Source of the DNA: Micropruina sp.
Lineage (GTDB): Bacteria; Actinomycetota; Actinomycetes; Propionibacteriales; Propionibacteriaceae
Direction of reading: 5' to 3'
Assembly (NCBI GenBank): GCA_016711205.1
Contig: JADJTM010000001.1
Coordinates: 1,488,001 to 1,552,000 of the forward strand
DNA: 64,000 nucleotides
Numbering within the stretch: position 1 is the stretch's first letter; each line of letters begins with the position of its first letter. Positions 49,390-58,573 of this stretch are shown in pieces. Made by a program: the position numbers and the translations under genes. The notes beneath the pieces were generated by a model, which did no database searches, had not been told where the DNA came from, and saw only the letters and a program-made list of their open reading frames with translations.

Positions 49390-49509
49390 ACAGCAGCGGT
49401 CGGGCCCTGGGGTGGCTCAGTTGTCGGCCGGCCAGACCGTCGATCACGAGAAGCGCGCTTCCACGTCACCTTCGCCCCGCTCCGGGGTCCGCAAGCAGTG
49501 CGGTCGCCC

Positions 49510-50454
49510 CTAGAAGTGCTGCCAGCCCGCCTCGCCCTGCCACGCGGCGCCGTCCACGGTGACCGCCGGCTCGCCCTCGATCACGACCCCGATCACCTGC
49601 CAGCCGTCCGGCACATCGCCCGGCGCGAAGGTGGCCAGCAAGGCATGGTCGTCGCCGCCGGTGAGCATGAAGGTGAGCGGGTCACCCCCGCCGACGGCAG
49701 CGGCGACCACGCTCTGCGGTTCCGCCACGTCGAGGGCGGAGGTGTGCACATCGATCGCCACCCCGGACGCCCTCGCCACGTGACCCAGGTCGGCCAGCAG
49801 CCCGTCGGAGCAGTCGATCATCGCGGTGGCGCCCGCCTGCTGCGCCACGATGCCCTGGCCGTAAGGCGGTTCGGGTACCCGGTGCGCCACCACCACCGCG
49901 CGCGGCGAGCGGAAGCCGCGGTTGAGCACGGTGACGCCTGCGGCGGCCCAGCCGAGCCGTCCGCACACCGCCACCACGTCGCCCGGACGAGCCCCCGCCC
50001 GGGTCACCGGCGGACGCCCCTGCAGGTCGCCGAACACCGTCGCCGTCGCCGTGATGTCGCGGCCGCGGGTGGTGTCGCCACCGAGCAGCACGACCCCGGC
50101 GTTCGCACATTCCTCGCGCACCCCCACGGCGAACTCGCTCACCCAGGCCACCTCCAACTCGGGCGGCAGGGTGAGCGCCATCACCAACCCCACCGGACGG
50201 GCGCCCATCGCCTCCAGGTCGGCGACCGCGGCGGCCACCGCCTTGCGTCCGACGTCATCGGCGCTCGACCAGGCGCGCCGGAAGTGCACGTTCTCAACCA
50301 TCGTGTCGGTGCTGACCGCAACGTCGCCGTCCACCGCGAACACCGCGCAGTCGTCGCCGGGGCCGACCCGCACCGCGGGCGACGAGGGCAGACCCTCGAT
50401 GATGGAGCCGATCACGTCGAACTCGCCCGTCTCGGCCACCGAACGTCCCGCCAT
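49510..50454 (-). CDS. thiL: Thiamine-monophosphate kinase
   Basis: Phosphorylates thiamine monophosphate to the active diphosphate cofactor. 314 residues: VGPGDDCAVFAVDGDVAVST near the N-terminus, then DTMVENVHFRRAW, GRKAVAAAVADLEAMGARP, and TAMIDCSDGLLADLGHVARA, all typical. ATG 50454 is the start (MAGRSVAETGEFDVI); the frame is open upstream but overlaps the divergent rarD. xfp in this window is one enzyme that depends on the product. Confidence 0.95.
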   Translation of the reverse strand: MAGRSVAETGEFDVIGSIIEGLPSSPAVRVGPGDDCAVFAVDGDVAVSTDTMVENVHFRRAWSSADDVGRKAVAAAVADLEAMGARPVGLVMALTLPPELEVAWVSEFAVGVREECANAGVVLLGGDTTRGRDITATATVFGDLQGRPPVTRAGARPGDVVAVCGRLGWAAAGVTVLNRGFRSPRAVVVAHRVPEPPYGQGIVAQQAGATAMIDCSDGLLADLGHVARASGVAIDVHTSALDVAEPQSVVAAAVGGGDPLTFMLTGGDDHALLATFAPGDVPDGWQVIGVVIEGEPAVTVDGAAWQGEAGWQHF

Positions 50455-50491
50455 GGAGTTGAGCCTAGGGGCTGCCCGGTGGAACCATCCG

Positions 50492-51391
50492 ATGGTGTCT
50501 CCGATCTCTCGCAACCAGGCACTGGGTGCCGCGATCGCCGCGTACCTGCTCTGGGGCTTCCTGCCGCCGTTTCTGGCCGCCCTGAAACCGGCCACGCCGC
50601 TGGAGATCCTGGCGCATCGCATCGTCTGGTCGTTCGCTCTGGTGCTGCTCGTGCTGGTCTGCCTGCGCAGCCGCTGGGACTGGTTGCGCACCCAGGTCTT
50701 CACCCGCCGGACGTGGCCCACCCTGGTCGCCGCTGCGGCCCTGATCGGCACCAACTGGATGGTCTACATCTGGGCGGTCAACAACCAGCATGTGGTCGAG
50801 GCGTCGCTCGGCTACTTCATCAATCCCCTGGTCAACGTGCTGTTCGGCGTCCTGCTGTTCAAGGAGCGGCTGGGTGTGGGCGCGCGGGTCGGCGGCGCGA
50901 TCGTGCTGCTGGGCGTGGTGGTCATCTCGGCCGGCAACTGGCAGGGACTGTGGGTCTCGCTCACCCTGGCCTGCAGCTTCGGCCTGTACGGCGTGGTGAA
51001 GAAGCGGTCGACCCTCACCGCTCTACAGGGGCTGCTGGTGGAGTCGGCATTCCTCACCCCGCTCGCGTTGCCCTATCTGCTGTGGCTCGGGCCGCAGGGG
51101 CAGTTCGGCACCTCGATCGGCATGTCGGTGATGCTGATCGCCGCCGGCGCGGTGACCGCCATTCCGCTGTGGTTCTTCGCCGTGGCCGCCCCCCGGCTGC
51201 AGTTCGGGGTGCTGGGCGTGCTGCAGTACCTGGCCCCGTCCATCCAGTTCATTCTGGGAATCACGATCTTCGGCGAACAGGTCACGGCGTCGTACTGGAT
51301 CGGGCTGATCGGCGTGTGGATCGGTTCGGTGATCTACCTGGCGATGACGATCCGCGACCACGAGGAGCCGGCCGTGGAGGAACCCTGCTGA
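50492..51391 (+). CDS. rarD: RarD-type EamA transporter
   Basis: 299 residues, ten membrane segments in two EamA halves. N-terminal GAAIAAYLLWGFLPPFLAAL, NWMVYIWAVNNQHVVEASLG followed by YFINPLVNVLFGVLLFKERL are the classical RarD signature. Members move small metabolites; chloramphenicol sensitivity gave the name in Pseudomonas. The substrate is unknown. ATG 50492 lies 37 bases from the divergent thiL. It converges on ddl with a 21-base gap. Confidence 0.92.
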   Translation: MVSPISRNQALGAAIAAYLLWGFLPPFLAALKPATPLEILAHRIVWSFALVLLVLVCLRSRWDWLRTQVFTRRTWPTLVAAAALIGTNWMVYIWAVNNQHVVEASLGYFINPLVNVLFGVLLFKERLGVGARVGGAIVLLGVVVISAGNWQGLWVSLTLACSFGLYGVVKKRSTLTALQGLLVESAFLTPLALPYLLWLGPQGQFGTSIGMSVMLIAAGAVTAIPLWFFAVAAPRLQFGVLGVLQYLAPSIQFILGITIFGEQVTASYWIGLIGVWIGSVIYLAMTIRDHEEPAVEEPC

Positions 51392-51412
51392 GCTGCCCCT
51401 GGCGAGACTCGC

Positions 51413-52525
51413 TCAGCGCAGGCCGAGCGGACGTTCCAGCGCCTGGTCGATCAGGTCGCTGATCAGGCTGGTGTAGTCGATGCCGGTGGCCGCCCACAAG
51501 GAGGGGAACATCGAGATGTGGGTGAACCCCGGCATCGTGTTGATCTCGTTGACGAGCACCCGGCCGTCCGCGGTGATGAACAGATCGACCCGGGCCAGGC
51601 CCTCGGCGCCCATCGCCTCGAAGGTGCGGGCCGCCACATCGGATGCCCGGCGGCGCAGTTGCTCGCTCATCTCGGTCGGCACCTTGAGCACCGCCTCGTC
51701 GTCCGAGACGTACTTCGCCTCGAAGTCGTAGAAGGCGTTCTCGTCGCGCATCACGATCTCGCCCGGCAGCGACACCCGGGGTGCACCGCCCCGTCCGCCG
51801 AGCACCGCGAACTCCACCTCGCGAGCATGCAGCACGGCCTCTTCGATGACCAGCTTGGGGTCGAACTTCTGCGCCAGCAGCACGGCCTGGTCGAGTTCGT
51901 CCGCACTGTTCACCCGGGTGATGCCGACGCTGGAACCACCGCGGGCGGGTTTGACGAACACCGGGTACCCGAGCGCCTCGATGCGGGTCAGGGTGTCGGC
52001 GCGCTGCTGGCTCCACTGGCGTGCGGACACGGTGATGAACCGGCAGCCCGGCAGCCCGGAGGCCGACAGGGTGCGTTTCATCCAGTCCTTGTCCATGCCG
52101 TTGGCGCTGGCCGCGACGCCCGAGCCCACGTAGCGCAGACCGAGCATCTCGAACATGCCCTGAACGGTGCCGTCCTCGCCGAAGGGGCCGTGCAGCAGGG
52201 TGAATGCGACGTCGAAGGACTGGACGTCGACCAGCCGGTCGCCCTGCAGGGTCGCGATGCGCGCACCGTCGGAGTCGCCGGGCAGCAGGACGGCGGTCGG
52301 CCGGGATTCGCTCAGCCGCGGCAGCTCGTCGCCCTGCTTGCGCATCGCGCGCAACTCCTCAGCGCTGACCTGCACCCAGCGACCGGACGGGGTGATGCCG
52401 ATGCCGAGCACCTCGAACCGGTCGGCATCGATCGCGCGGCTGACGCCGCCGGCGGTCATGCACGAGACGTCGTGCTCCGAGCTGACGCCGCCGAAGACGA
52501 TGCCCACCCGGATGCGCTGCGCCAT
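51413..52525 (-). CDS. ddl: D-alanine-D-alanine ligase
   Basis: Joins two D-Ala for peptidoglycan precursors, using ATP. 370 residues in the ATP-grasp fold: IVFGGVSSEHDVSCMTAGGV at the N-terminus, LLHGPFGEDGTVQGMFEMLG, FVKPARGGSSVGITRV (ATP loop), and VDLFITADGRVLVNEINTMP followed by GFTHISMFP (metal and substrate site). ATG 52525 has AGGAGG upstream. In many actinobacteria gpsA lies between ddl and plsC; here that interval is only 177 bases and holds no gene. Confidence 0.96.
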   Translation of the reverse strand: MAQRIRVGIVFGGVSSEHDVSCMTAGGVSRAIDADRFEVLGIGITPSGRWVQVSAEELRAMRKQGDELPRLSESRPTAVLLPGDSDGARIATLQGDRLVDVQSFDVAFTLLHGPFGEDGTVQGMFEMLGLRYVGSGVAASANGMDKDWMKRTLSASGLPGCRFITVSARQWSQQRADTLTRIEALGYPVFVKPARGGSSVGITRVNSADELDQAVLLAQKFDPKLVIEEAVLHAREVEFAVLGGRGGAPRVSLPGEIVMRDENAFYDFEAKYVSDDEAVLKVPTEMSEQLRRRASDVAARTFEAMGAEGLARVDLFITADGRVLVNEINTMPGFTHISMFPSLWAATGIDYTSLISDLIDQALERPLGLR

Positions 52526-52702
52526 GGGTCCTCCTGATCGTGGTGCACCCGTCACCCTAGTGCCGACGCTGCGTCGAGATGGACCGCGACACCGGTGACG
52601 AGTCGCTTCGTCGGCGTGCGGGAGGACCTGCGCAGGATCTGTGTGCCGGCCACCGCCTGAACCGCAGGTCGATTGTCGCCACCCGCGCCGGTGGGCGAGC
52701 AG

Positions 52703-53479
52703 TCACTGGGGCGCTTCGCTGGCCCAATCCCGTGGTAGCCGACGTCCGGATCGCAGGTCGTAGCGCTCGGCCGGCGGCGTCTCACCACGCAGTTCACCGA
52801 CCAGCGCGGTGATCGCGTCCATGATGCGCACGCTGGCCTCGGCGGCCGCCGTCGGCGAGTCGCGCGCTTCGCGCAGATCGTCCAGCGGGACCGGGTCGCC
52901 CACGAGCACGTGCATGGTGCGTCGCGGGAGCAGCCGGGGAAAGACCACCTTCTTGCCCGGCATCACCTGATGAGGGCCCCACTGCCCGATCGGAATCACC
53001 GGAGCGCCGGTCTCGAGCGCCAGTTTGGCCGTGCCGGCTCGTCCGGTCATCGGCCAGACGTCGGGGTCGGCGGTGATCGTGCCCTCGGGGTAGATCACCA
53101 CGCACTCGCCACGGTTCAGGGCGGCCGCCGCGGCGGCCAGCGATTCACGTGCGCGGACGGTGCGCCGCTCGACCGGGATCTGACCCAGCGAGGCCGCCAA
53201 CCAGCCGATCACCGGAACCTGCCACAGTTCGCTCTTGGCCAGGGTGCGCGGCCATCGTCCGTGCCAGACCAGGAAGTGTCCCAGCGCCACCGGGTCGAAG
53301 TTCGAGATGTGGTTCGAGACCACGATGAGCGGGCCGGTGCGCGGCAGCTTGTCGCCCTCGCGCCAGTCCTGTTTGGTGAACGCGCGAAGAATCGGCGCGG
53401 CCGTCTGCGCCAGTACTCGGAACAGCGGCTCCGCGGGCGCGCGGTTCACCGTCGAAAGCGACAAGGCGGCGCGAGACAT
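52703..53479 (-). CDS. plsC: 1-acyl-sn-glycerol-3-phosphate acyltransferase
   Basis: Second acylation step of phospholipid synthesis at the membrane. 258 residues. Motif I is SNHISNFDPVAL (NHxSxxD), motif III is IYPEGTITADPDVWPM, and PVIPIGQWGPHQVMPGKK forms motif IV. ATG 53479 has GAAGGAG upstream. It is encoded between leuD and ddl on the same strand. hup and gpsA, usual neighbours, are absent. Confidence 0.93.
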   Translation of the reverse strand: MSRAALSLSTVNRAPAEPLFRVLAQTAAPILRAFTKQDWREGDKLPRTGPLIVVSNHISNFDPVALGHFLVWHGRWPRTLAKSELWQVPVIGWLAASLGQIPVERRTVRARESLAAAAAALNRGECVVIYPEGTITADPDVWPMTGRAGTAKLALETGAPVIPIGQWGPHQVMPGKKVVFPRLLPRRTMHVLVGDPVPLDDLREARDSPTAAAEASVRIMDAITALVGELRGETPPAERYDLRSGRRLPRDWASEAPQ

Positions 53480-53776
53480 CGGACTCCTTCGGGTGGGGTC
53501 GCATCAGGCTACTGGCGAGGCCCGACGCGGCGCTGCGAGTGGCGCGGGCCGTGTCCAAACTGCAACAAAAGTGCCTCTGACAGGCGGGTTCTATAACGAT
53601 CAGAACTTAGCCCCGTTAGTTTGAGCGGCACCACAGGGCTGGGCCGGCGAGCCGATCCGGGCGCAGGCGAACCGGATGTCTGTTGAGCGTGGCCGGCGTA
53701 GCCAGGACGCCGGTTGGGTCGCGCGTGGGCGCTGACCGGTGGGTACCGAAGTCAGAGTGCCGGACCGGGCAACCGC

Positions 53777-54382
53777 TCAGCCGGCGGTGCGCACCGGCAG
53801 GGTCTTGGGCAGCCAGGCCGGGCGCCTGGCCTCGAAGGCCGTGATCAGGTCCTCGTGCTGCAGAGTCAGGCCGATGTCGTCGAGGCCCTCGATCAGCCGG
53901 TGCCGGGTGTAGTCGTCGATGGTGAAGTCGTAGACCGCGTCGCCGGCGGTGATCGTCTTGTCGACCAGGCTGACGGTGAGCTCGGCACCCGGATTCGCCT
54001 CGGCGAACTGCCACAACGCCTCGACGGTCTCTTGCGGCACGGCCGCGATCAACAACCCCGCCTTGCCGGAGTTGGACCGGAAGATGTCACCGAAACGCGA
54101 GCCGATGACCACCTTGAAGCCGTAGTTCTGCAGCGCCCAGACGGCGTGCTCACGCGACGATCCGGTGCCGAAGTCGGGCCCCGGCACCAGGATCGAGCCG
54201 ACGGCGTAGGCCGCGTGGTTGAGCACGAACTCGGGGTCGCTGCGCCACGCGGCGAACAGCCCGTCCTCGAAGCCGGTTCGGGTGACCCGCTTGAGGTAGA
54301 CGGCGGGAATGATCTGGTCGGTGTCCACGTTGCTGCGGCGCAACGGCACCGCCACGCCGGTGTGCGTTTCGAACTTGTCCAT
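53777..54382 (-). CDS. leuD: 3-isopropylmalate dehydratase small subunit
   Basis: With LeuC isomerises 2- to 3-isopropylmalate in leucine synthesis. 201 residues. MDKFETHTGVAVPLRRSNVD is the classical start, followed by TDQIIPAVYLKRV, and GPDFGTGSSREHAVWALQ is the substrate-binding segment. ATG 54382 has GAGGAG upstream and lies 10 bases after leuC, so the pair is co-translated. Confidence 0.96.
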   Translation of the reverse strand: MDKFETHTGVAVPLRRSNVDTDQIIPAVYLKRVTRTGFEDGLFAAWRSDPEFVLNHAAYAVGSILVPGPDFGTGSSREHAVWALQNYGFKVVIGSRFGDIFRSNSGKAGLLIAAVPQETVEALWQFAEANPGAELTVSLVDKTITAGDAVYDFTIDDYTRHRLIEGLDDIGLTLQHEDLITAFEARRPAWLPKTLPVRTAG

Positions 54383-54392
54383 CGGGCGCTCC

Positions 54393-55808
54393 TCAGGCGT
54401 TGACGGGTGCGGGCAGGTCGGCCGGCGACGACAGCGTGCCGCGGACTGCGGTCGCGGCGGCCACCGGCGGCGAGACCAGGTGGGTGCGTCCACCCTTGCC
54501 CTGGCGGCCCTCGAAGTTGCGGTTCGAGGTGGACGCCGAGCGCTCGCCCGGTGCCAGCTGGTCGGGGTTCATGCCCAGGCACATCGAACAGCCCGCCTCG
54601 CGCCATTCGGCCCCGGCGTCCTTGAAGATCTGGTCGAGTCCCTCGTCCATGGCCTGCGACCGCACCCGCGCCGAACCGGGCACCACCAGCATGCGGACGC
54701 CATCGGCCACCCGGCGTCCCTTGATGATGGACGCCGCCAACCGCAGGTCCTCGATGCGTCCGTTGGTGCAGGAACCCAGAAAGACGGTGTCGACCCGGAT
54801 CTCGCGCATCGGGGTGCCCGCCTCGAGCGCCATGTACTCCAGCGCGCGCTGGGCCGCCGACTTCTCGACCGGGTCGGCGAAGTCGTCCGGAGAAGGAACG
54901 GCGCCGCCCAGCGGGACGCCCTGACCCGGGTTGGTTCCCCAGGTGACGAACGGCGTGAGCTGGTCGGCGTCGAGGTCGACCTCGACGTCGAAGACGGCGT
55001 CGTCGTCGGTGTAGAGGGTGCGCCAGTAGGCGACGGCGGCGTCCCAGTCCTCGCCCTCAGGAGCGTGCGGACGGCCCTTCAAGTAGGCGAAGGTGGTGTC
55101 GTCGGGAGCGACCATGCCGGCCTTCGCGCCCCACTCGATGGACATGTTGCAGATCGTCATGCGACCTTCCATGCTCATCTCGCGCATGACGTTGCCGCGG
55201 TACTCGACCACGTAGCCCTGGCCGCCGCCGGTGCCGACCTTGGCGATCAGGGCGAGCACCACGTCCTTGGGAGTGACACCCTCGCGCAGGGTGCCGTTGA
55301 TGTTGACCGCCATGGTCTTGGGACGTGCCTGAGGCAGGGTCTGGGTGGCCAGCACGTGCTCGACCTCGGACGTGCCGATGCCGAACGCCAGCGCCCCGAA
55401 GGCGCCGTGGGTTGAGGTGTGCGAGTCGCCGCAGACCACGGTCAGGCCGGGCTGGGTGAGGCCGAGCTGCGGGCCGATGATGTGCACCACGCCCTGATCC
55501 TTGTCGCCCAGCGAGTGCCGGCGGATGCCGAACTCGTCGGCGTTCTTGCGCAGGGTGTCGACCTGCAGCCTGCTGACCGGGTCGGCGATCGGCGCCAGAA
55601 TGTTGAGAGTCGGGGTGTTGTGGTCCTCGGTGGCCATCGTGAGGTTCGTGCGGCGCACCGTTCGGCCGGCCAGCCGCAGCCCGTCGAAGGCCTGCGGCGA
55701 GGTCACCTCGTGCACCAGGTGCAGGTCGATGTAGAGCAGGTCGGGCTCACCGGGCGCGCTGCGCACCATGTGGTTCTCCCACAGCTTGTCACTGAGTGTG
55801 CTGCCCAT
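54393..55808 (-). CDS. leuC: 3-isopropylmalate dehydratase large subunit
   Basis: Aconitase-family iron-sulphur dehydratase, 471 residues. Cluster ligands: the Cys of FLGSCTNGRIEDLRLAA and the two Cys of EAGCSMCLGMNPDQLAPGER. VVCGDSHTSTHGAFGALAFG is the family signature. ATG 55808 has AGGAGG upstream. Divergent from the IclR-type regulator, which most likely controls it by leucine availability. Confidence 0.97.
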   Translation of the reverse strand: MGSTLSDKLWENHMVRSAPGEPDLLYIDLHLVHEVTSPQAFDGLRLAGRTVRRTNLTMATEDHNTPTLNILAPIADPVSRLQVDTLRKNADEFGIRRHSLGDKDQGVVHIIGPQLGLTQPGLTVVCGDSHTSTHGAFGALAFGIGTSEVEHVLATQTLPQARPKTMAVNINGTLREGVTPKDVVLALIAKVGTGGGQGYVVEYRGNVMREMSMEGRMTICNMSIEWGAKAGMVAPDDTTFAYLKGRPHAPEGEDWDAAVAYWRTLYTDDDAVFDVEVDLDADQLTPFVTWGTNPGQGVPLGGAVPSPDDFADPVEKSAAQRALEYMALEAGTPMREIRVDTVFLGSCTNGRIEDLRLAASIIKGRRVADGVRMLVVPGSARVRSQAMDEGLDQIFKDAGAEWREAGCSMCLGMNPDQLAPGERSASTSNRNFEGRQGKGGRTHLVSPPVAAATAVRGTLSSPADLPAPVNA

Positions 55809-55873
55809 GTCTGCCTCCTGAGGACGGCGCCGGCCCGGTCCTCTCGGCACAATACGCCGAGCGCACTTGCATA

Positions 55874-55884
55874 TCAAAGTTCGA
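55874..55884. promoter_or_regulatory. Candidate NdgR operator between leuC and ndgR
   Basis: TCAAAGTTCGA is a near-palindrome (TCxAA-TTxGA) in the 93-base divergent region. Binding by the IclR-type regulator is only inferred from position. Confidence 0.35.
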
Positions 55885-55901
55885 GACGGCAGTATCAGAC
55901 T

Positions 55902-56627
55902 ATGGACAATTCAAGCGGCGTCGGTGTTCTGGACAAAGCGGCCCTGGTGCTCACGGCACTGGAACAAGGCCCCACCACCCTGGCCGGTCTCGTCACCGCG
56001 ACGGGCCTGGCCCGTCCGACCGCCCACCGCCTGGCGGTTGCTCTTGAACATCATCGTCTCGTCAGCCGAGATCTGCAAGGACGCTTCGTGCTCGGCCCCC
56101 GGCTGACCGAACTGGCCTCGGCCGCCGGCGAGGACCGCCTGCTGGCGACCGCCGGCCCGGTCCTCGCCCGGCTGCGCGACATCACCGGCGAGTCCGCCCA
56201 ACTGTTCCGGCGCCAGGGCGACATGCGGGTGTGTGCCGCGGCCGCGGAACGTCCGGCCGGATTGCGCGACACCATTCCGGTGGGCTCGCAGCTCACCATG
56301 TCGGCCGGATCGGGCGCGCAGGTGCTGCTGGCCTGGGAGGATCCCGAGCGCATCCAGCGCGGGCTGCTGTCGTCCTCGTTCTCGGCGGTGGCGCTGGCGA
56401 CCGTGCGACGCCGCGGCTGGGCTCAGTCGGTCGGTGAGCGCGAGGCAGGTGTGGCCTCGGTGTCGGCGCCGGTGCGCAGCCCGTCCGGAAAGGTGATCGC
56501 GGCGGTCAGCGTGTCGGGCCCGATCGAGCGCCTGTCCCGGCAACCCGGACGCCTGCACGCCCCCGCCGTGATGGCGGCCGCCGAGCGGCTCAGCGATGTG
56601 CTGCGGCGCAGCGGCGCCGAAGGCTGA
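55902..56627 (+). CDS. ndgR: IclR family regulator NdgR/LtbR
   Basis: 241 residues. The winged-helix part reads VGVLDKAALVLTALEQGPTT with LAGLVTATGLARPTAHRLAV, and the effector domain follows from about 85, with VSAPVRSPSGKVIAAVSVSG near the end. This is the NdgR (Streptomyces) / LtbR (Corynebacterium) type, which controls leuCD and other amino-acid genes and is always divergent from leuC. ATG 55902 is followed by sequence typical of the family (MDNSSGVGVLDKA). Confidence 0.93.
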   Translation: MDNSSGVGVLDKAALVLTALEQGPTTLAGLVTATGLARPTAHRLAVALEHHRLVSRDLQGRFVLGPRLTELASAAGEDRLLATAGPVLARLRDITGESAQLFRRQGDMRVCAAAAERPAGLRDTIPVGSQLTMSAGSGAQVLLAWEDPERIQRGLLSSSFSAVALATVRRRGWAQSVGEREAGVASVSAPVRSPSGKVIAAVSVSGPIERLSRQPGRLHAPAVMAAAERLSDVLRRSGAEG

Positions 56628-56666
56628 TCGCTGCGGCTGGTCCCGACGTCAGGCTGGTCCCGACGG

Positions 56667-57656
56667 TCAGGCCGTGGCCTTGGGTGTGTAGATGTGCACC
56701 TTGGCGCCCAGTGGTGTGTTTCTGAAGATCCAGGTCGCGTCGCTGAGCTTGCCGATGTTCACACAACCGTGGCTCGACCCCGCGTAGCCCACGTTGTGGA
56801 ACCCGGACGAGTAGTGCACGTACATGTCGGGGTAGAACATCGTGCTGTAGGGCATGGCGCCCGACCCGTAGTTCTCCGATGCCGGATTGACCTGCCTGTC
56901 GTACACCTTCCAGGTGCCGTTCGCGGTCGGGAAATTACGCCAGATGTGCGTCTTCGCATGCTGGTTGTAGCCGCCGAGGCGCACCTTGAACGTCTTCACA
57001 ACCTTGCCGTTGCGCAGCCAGGTGAGCGTGCGGTGCGCCTGATCGACACACAGCACGACGCCCTTGGTGCGGCAGGTGTTGGGCAGCTTCTTGCTCACCG
57101 TCGGGGCCTTGGTCGCCAGCGCCACCCAGGTGTCCTTGCCCACCCAGCCGTCGGGGTCGAGCCCGCGCGAGCGCTGGTAGTTCAGGATCGCGTTCGCCCC
57201 GGCCACGGTCACGTAGCGGGTCTTCGCCCACGGATAGAAGCCGGCGGCCTTCAGTTCCTTCACCAGCAGGCTGACGCAGGCGCCGGACGAACCGGCCTTC
57301 AACGTGCTCGACAGGCACGGCTTGAACGTCTTGCGCCGGGCGGCGCTCACGTGCGCCAGCGGGTCGGGCGGAGTGGTCTTCGTGGGGGACGGGCTGGGTG
57401 TCGGGCTGGTCGACGCTCCGACGCTCGGGAAGGCGCTGGTCGATGCCGTGGCTGAAGCGGTCGCGGCCGGCAGGGACGCTGCCGCGGCAGGAGCCGCTGC
57501 GGGGCCGGCAACCGCCGGGGTGAGCGCGCAGCCGGCCAGCAGGGCAAGGACACTCGCGGCCGCGGCCAAGGGCGCGATCCGGCTGCGACGCACGGTGCCA
57601 GCGGGCGGCGTGGGAGCAACGGACGGCAGTGGGCGCGGCAAGTGGCCTGATATCAA
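56667..57656 (-). CDS. L,D-transpeptidase lipoprotein with peptidoglycan-binding domain
   Basis: Makes 3-3 peptidoglycan cross-links or anchors proteins outside the membrane. The N-terminal hydrophobic stretch LAAAASVLALLAGC has a lipobox ending in Cys. An Ala/Ser/Thr/Pro-rich linker follows, then a PG-binding-like domain (SLLVKELKAAGFYPWAKTRY with GLDPDGWVGKDTWVAL) and a C-terminal YkuD domain whose active site is HNVGYAGSSHGCVNIGK. The start is uncertain: TTG 57656 has GAAGGA six bases upstream, GTG 57593 would give a shorter, more classical signal peptide. It is convergent with ndgR. Confidence 0.88.
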   Translation of the reverse strand: MISGHLPRPLPSVAPTPPAGTVRRSRIAPLAAAASVLALLAGCALTPAVAGPAAAPAAAASLPAATASATASTSAFPSVGASTSPTPSPSPTKTTPPDPLAHVSAARRKTFKPCLSSTLKAGSSGACVSLLVKELKAAGFYPWAKTRYVTVAGANAILNYQRSRGLDPDGWVGKDTWVALATKAPTVSKKLPNTCRTKGVVLCVDQAHRTLTWLRNGKVVKTFKVRLGGYNQHAKTHIWRNFPTANGTWKVYDRQVNPASENYGSGAMPYSTMFYPDMYVHYSSGFHNVGYAGSSHGCVNIGKLSDATWIFRNTPLGAKVHIYTPKATA

Positions 57657-57746
57657 CGGAGGTCCTTCGGAAGGGGCGATCAGCGCCAATCTTACCGTGG
57701 GCGCCTCAGAATCCTGTCATCGAGGCGCCTCGCCGAGGTGCCGACG

Positions 57747-58490
57747 TCAGCGCTGCGCGGGGCACCGGTAGAGGTACCGGTGATGAGGGGTGTACCCGAG
57801 CTGTTCATACAGCCGCACCGCCGGCTCGTTGCGCGTGAAGACCTGCAGTGCGCTCAGCGTGGCCCCCTGCCGTCCGCCCCAGTCGGCGAGCGCTTCGGTC
57901 AGCACTCGCCCGAACCCGCGCCGCCGGTGTGCCGCCGCCACTTCGATCGCCGTCAGCACCACCACGTCATCGGCGAGCGCGGCGCGTCCGATGCCGACCA
58001 CCGCCCCGTCCAGCGACGCGGTCAGGTAGCCGGCGGGCGCAGCGGTGATCACGCGTAGCGCCGCCGGCGGCAACTGCGAGCCGCGGTACCGGTACATGTC
58101 GAGCCACTGCCCATCGGGCTCGGACGACCAGGCCAGGCTCAGACCCGCCGTGGCCCCGATCGAACGGGGTTCGCGCACCAACACCAGGGTCCACGGCTCG
58201 GCGGACCAGCCGGCCCGATCGCACCACTGCGCCACTTGATCGGCCGGGCCGCCGGACCCGTCCAGCTTCGTGGGCACCTGAACCCGGGGCGCCAGGCCGC
58301 GTTCGCGGTACCAGGCCATCACCTGCTGCATGGCTGGTGCGAGGCCGCACCCGGGGTCGCCGAGCGGCAGCGCGGAGTTCGCCCGCCCGGTGAAGCCACC
58401 GGCCGCGCGCAACTCCCACTGCCCCAGTTGTTGCTGCTCGAGCCCCGGCCAGGTGCGCGCCAACCGGCGCGCCAGCTCGTGGATGTTCAT
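57747..58490 (-). CDS. GNAT family N-acetyltransferase
   Basis: 247 residues, MNIHELARRLARTWPGLEQQ then a WELRAAGGFTGRANSALPLG segment. The C-terminal GNAT domain has the acetyl-CoA site VVLTAIEVAAAHRRRGFGRV (Q/R-x-x-G-x-G/A type) and ends with NEPAVRLYEQLGY. The N-terminal half resembles the first half of double-GNAT proteins. ATG 58490 has GAGG upstream. The acceptor is unknown. Confidence 0.88.
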   Translation of the reverse strand: MNIHELARRLARTWPGLEQQQLGQWELRAAGGFTGRANSALPLGDPGCGLAPAMQQVMAWYRERGLAPRVQVPTKLDGSGGPADQVAQWCDRAGWSAEPWTLVLVREPRSIGATAGLSLAWSSEPDGQWLDMYRYRGSQLPPAALRVITAAPAGYLTASLDGAVVGIGRAALADDVVVLTAIEVAAAHRRRGFGRVLTEALADWGGRQGATLSALQVFTRNEPAVRLYEQLGYTPHHRYLYRCPAQR

Positions 58491-58573
58491 GACCTCAGCC
58501 TGCCTGACCCCGTGGCTTGCGGTCACCGGTGTGCGACCACCATGCCGTCGACCCGCAGCGCCAACTCCTCAGG

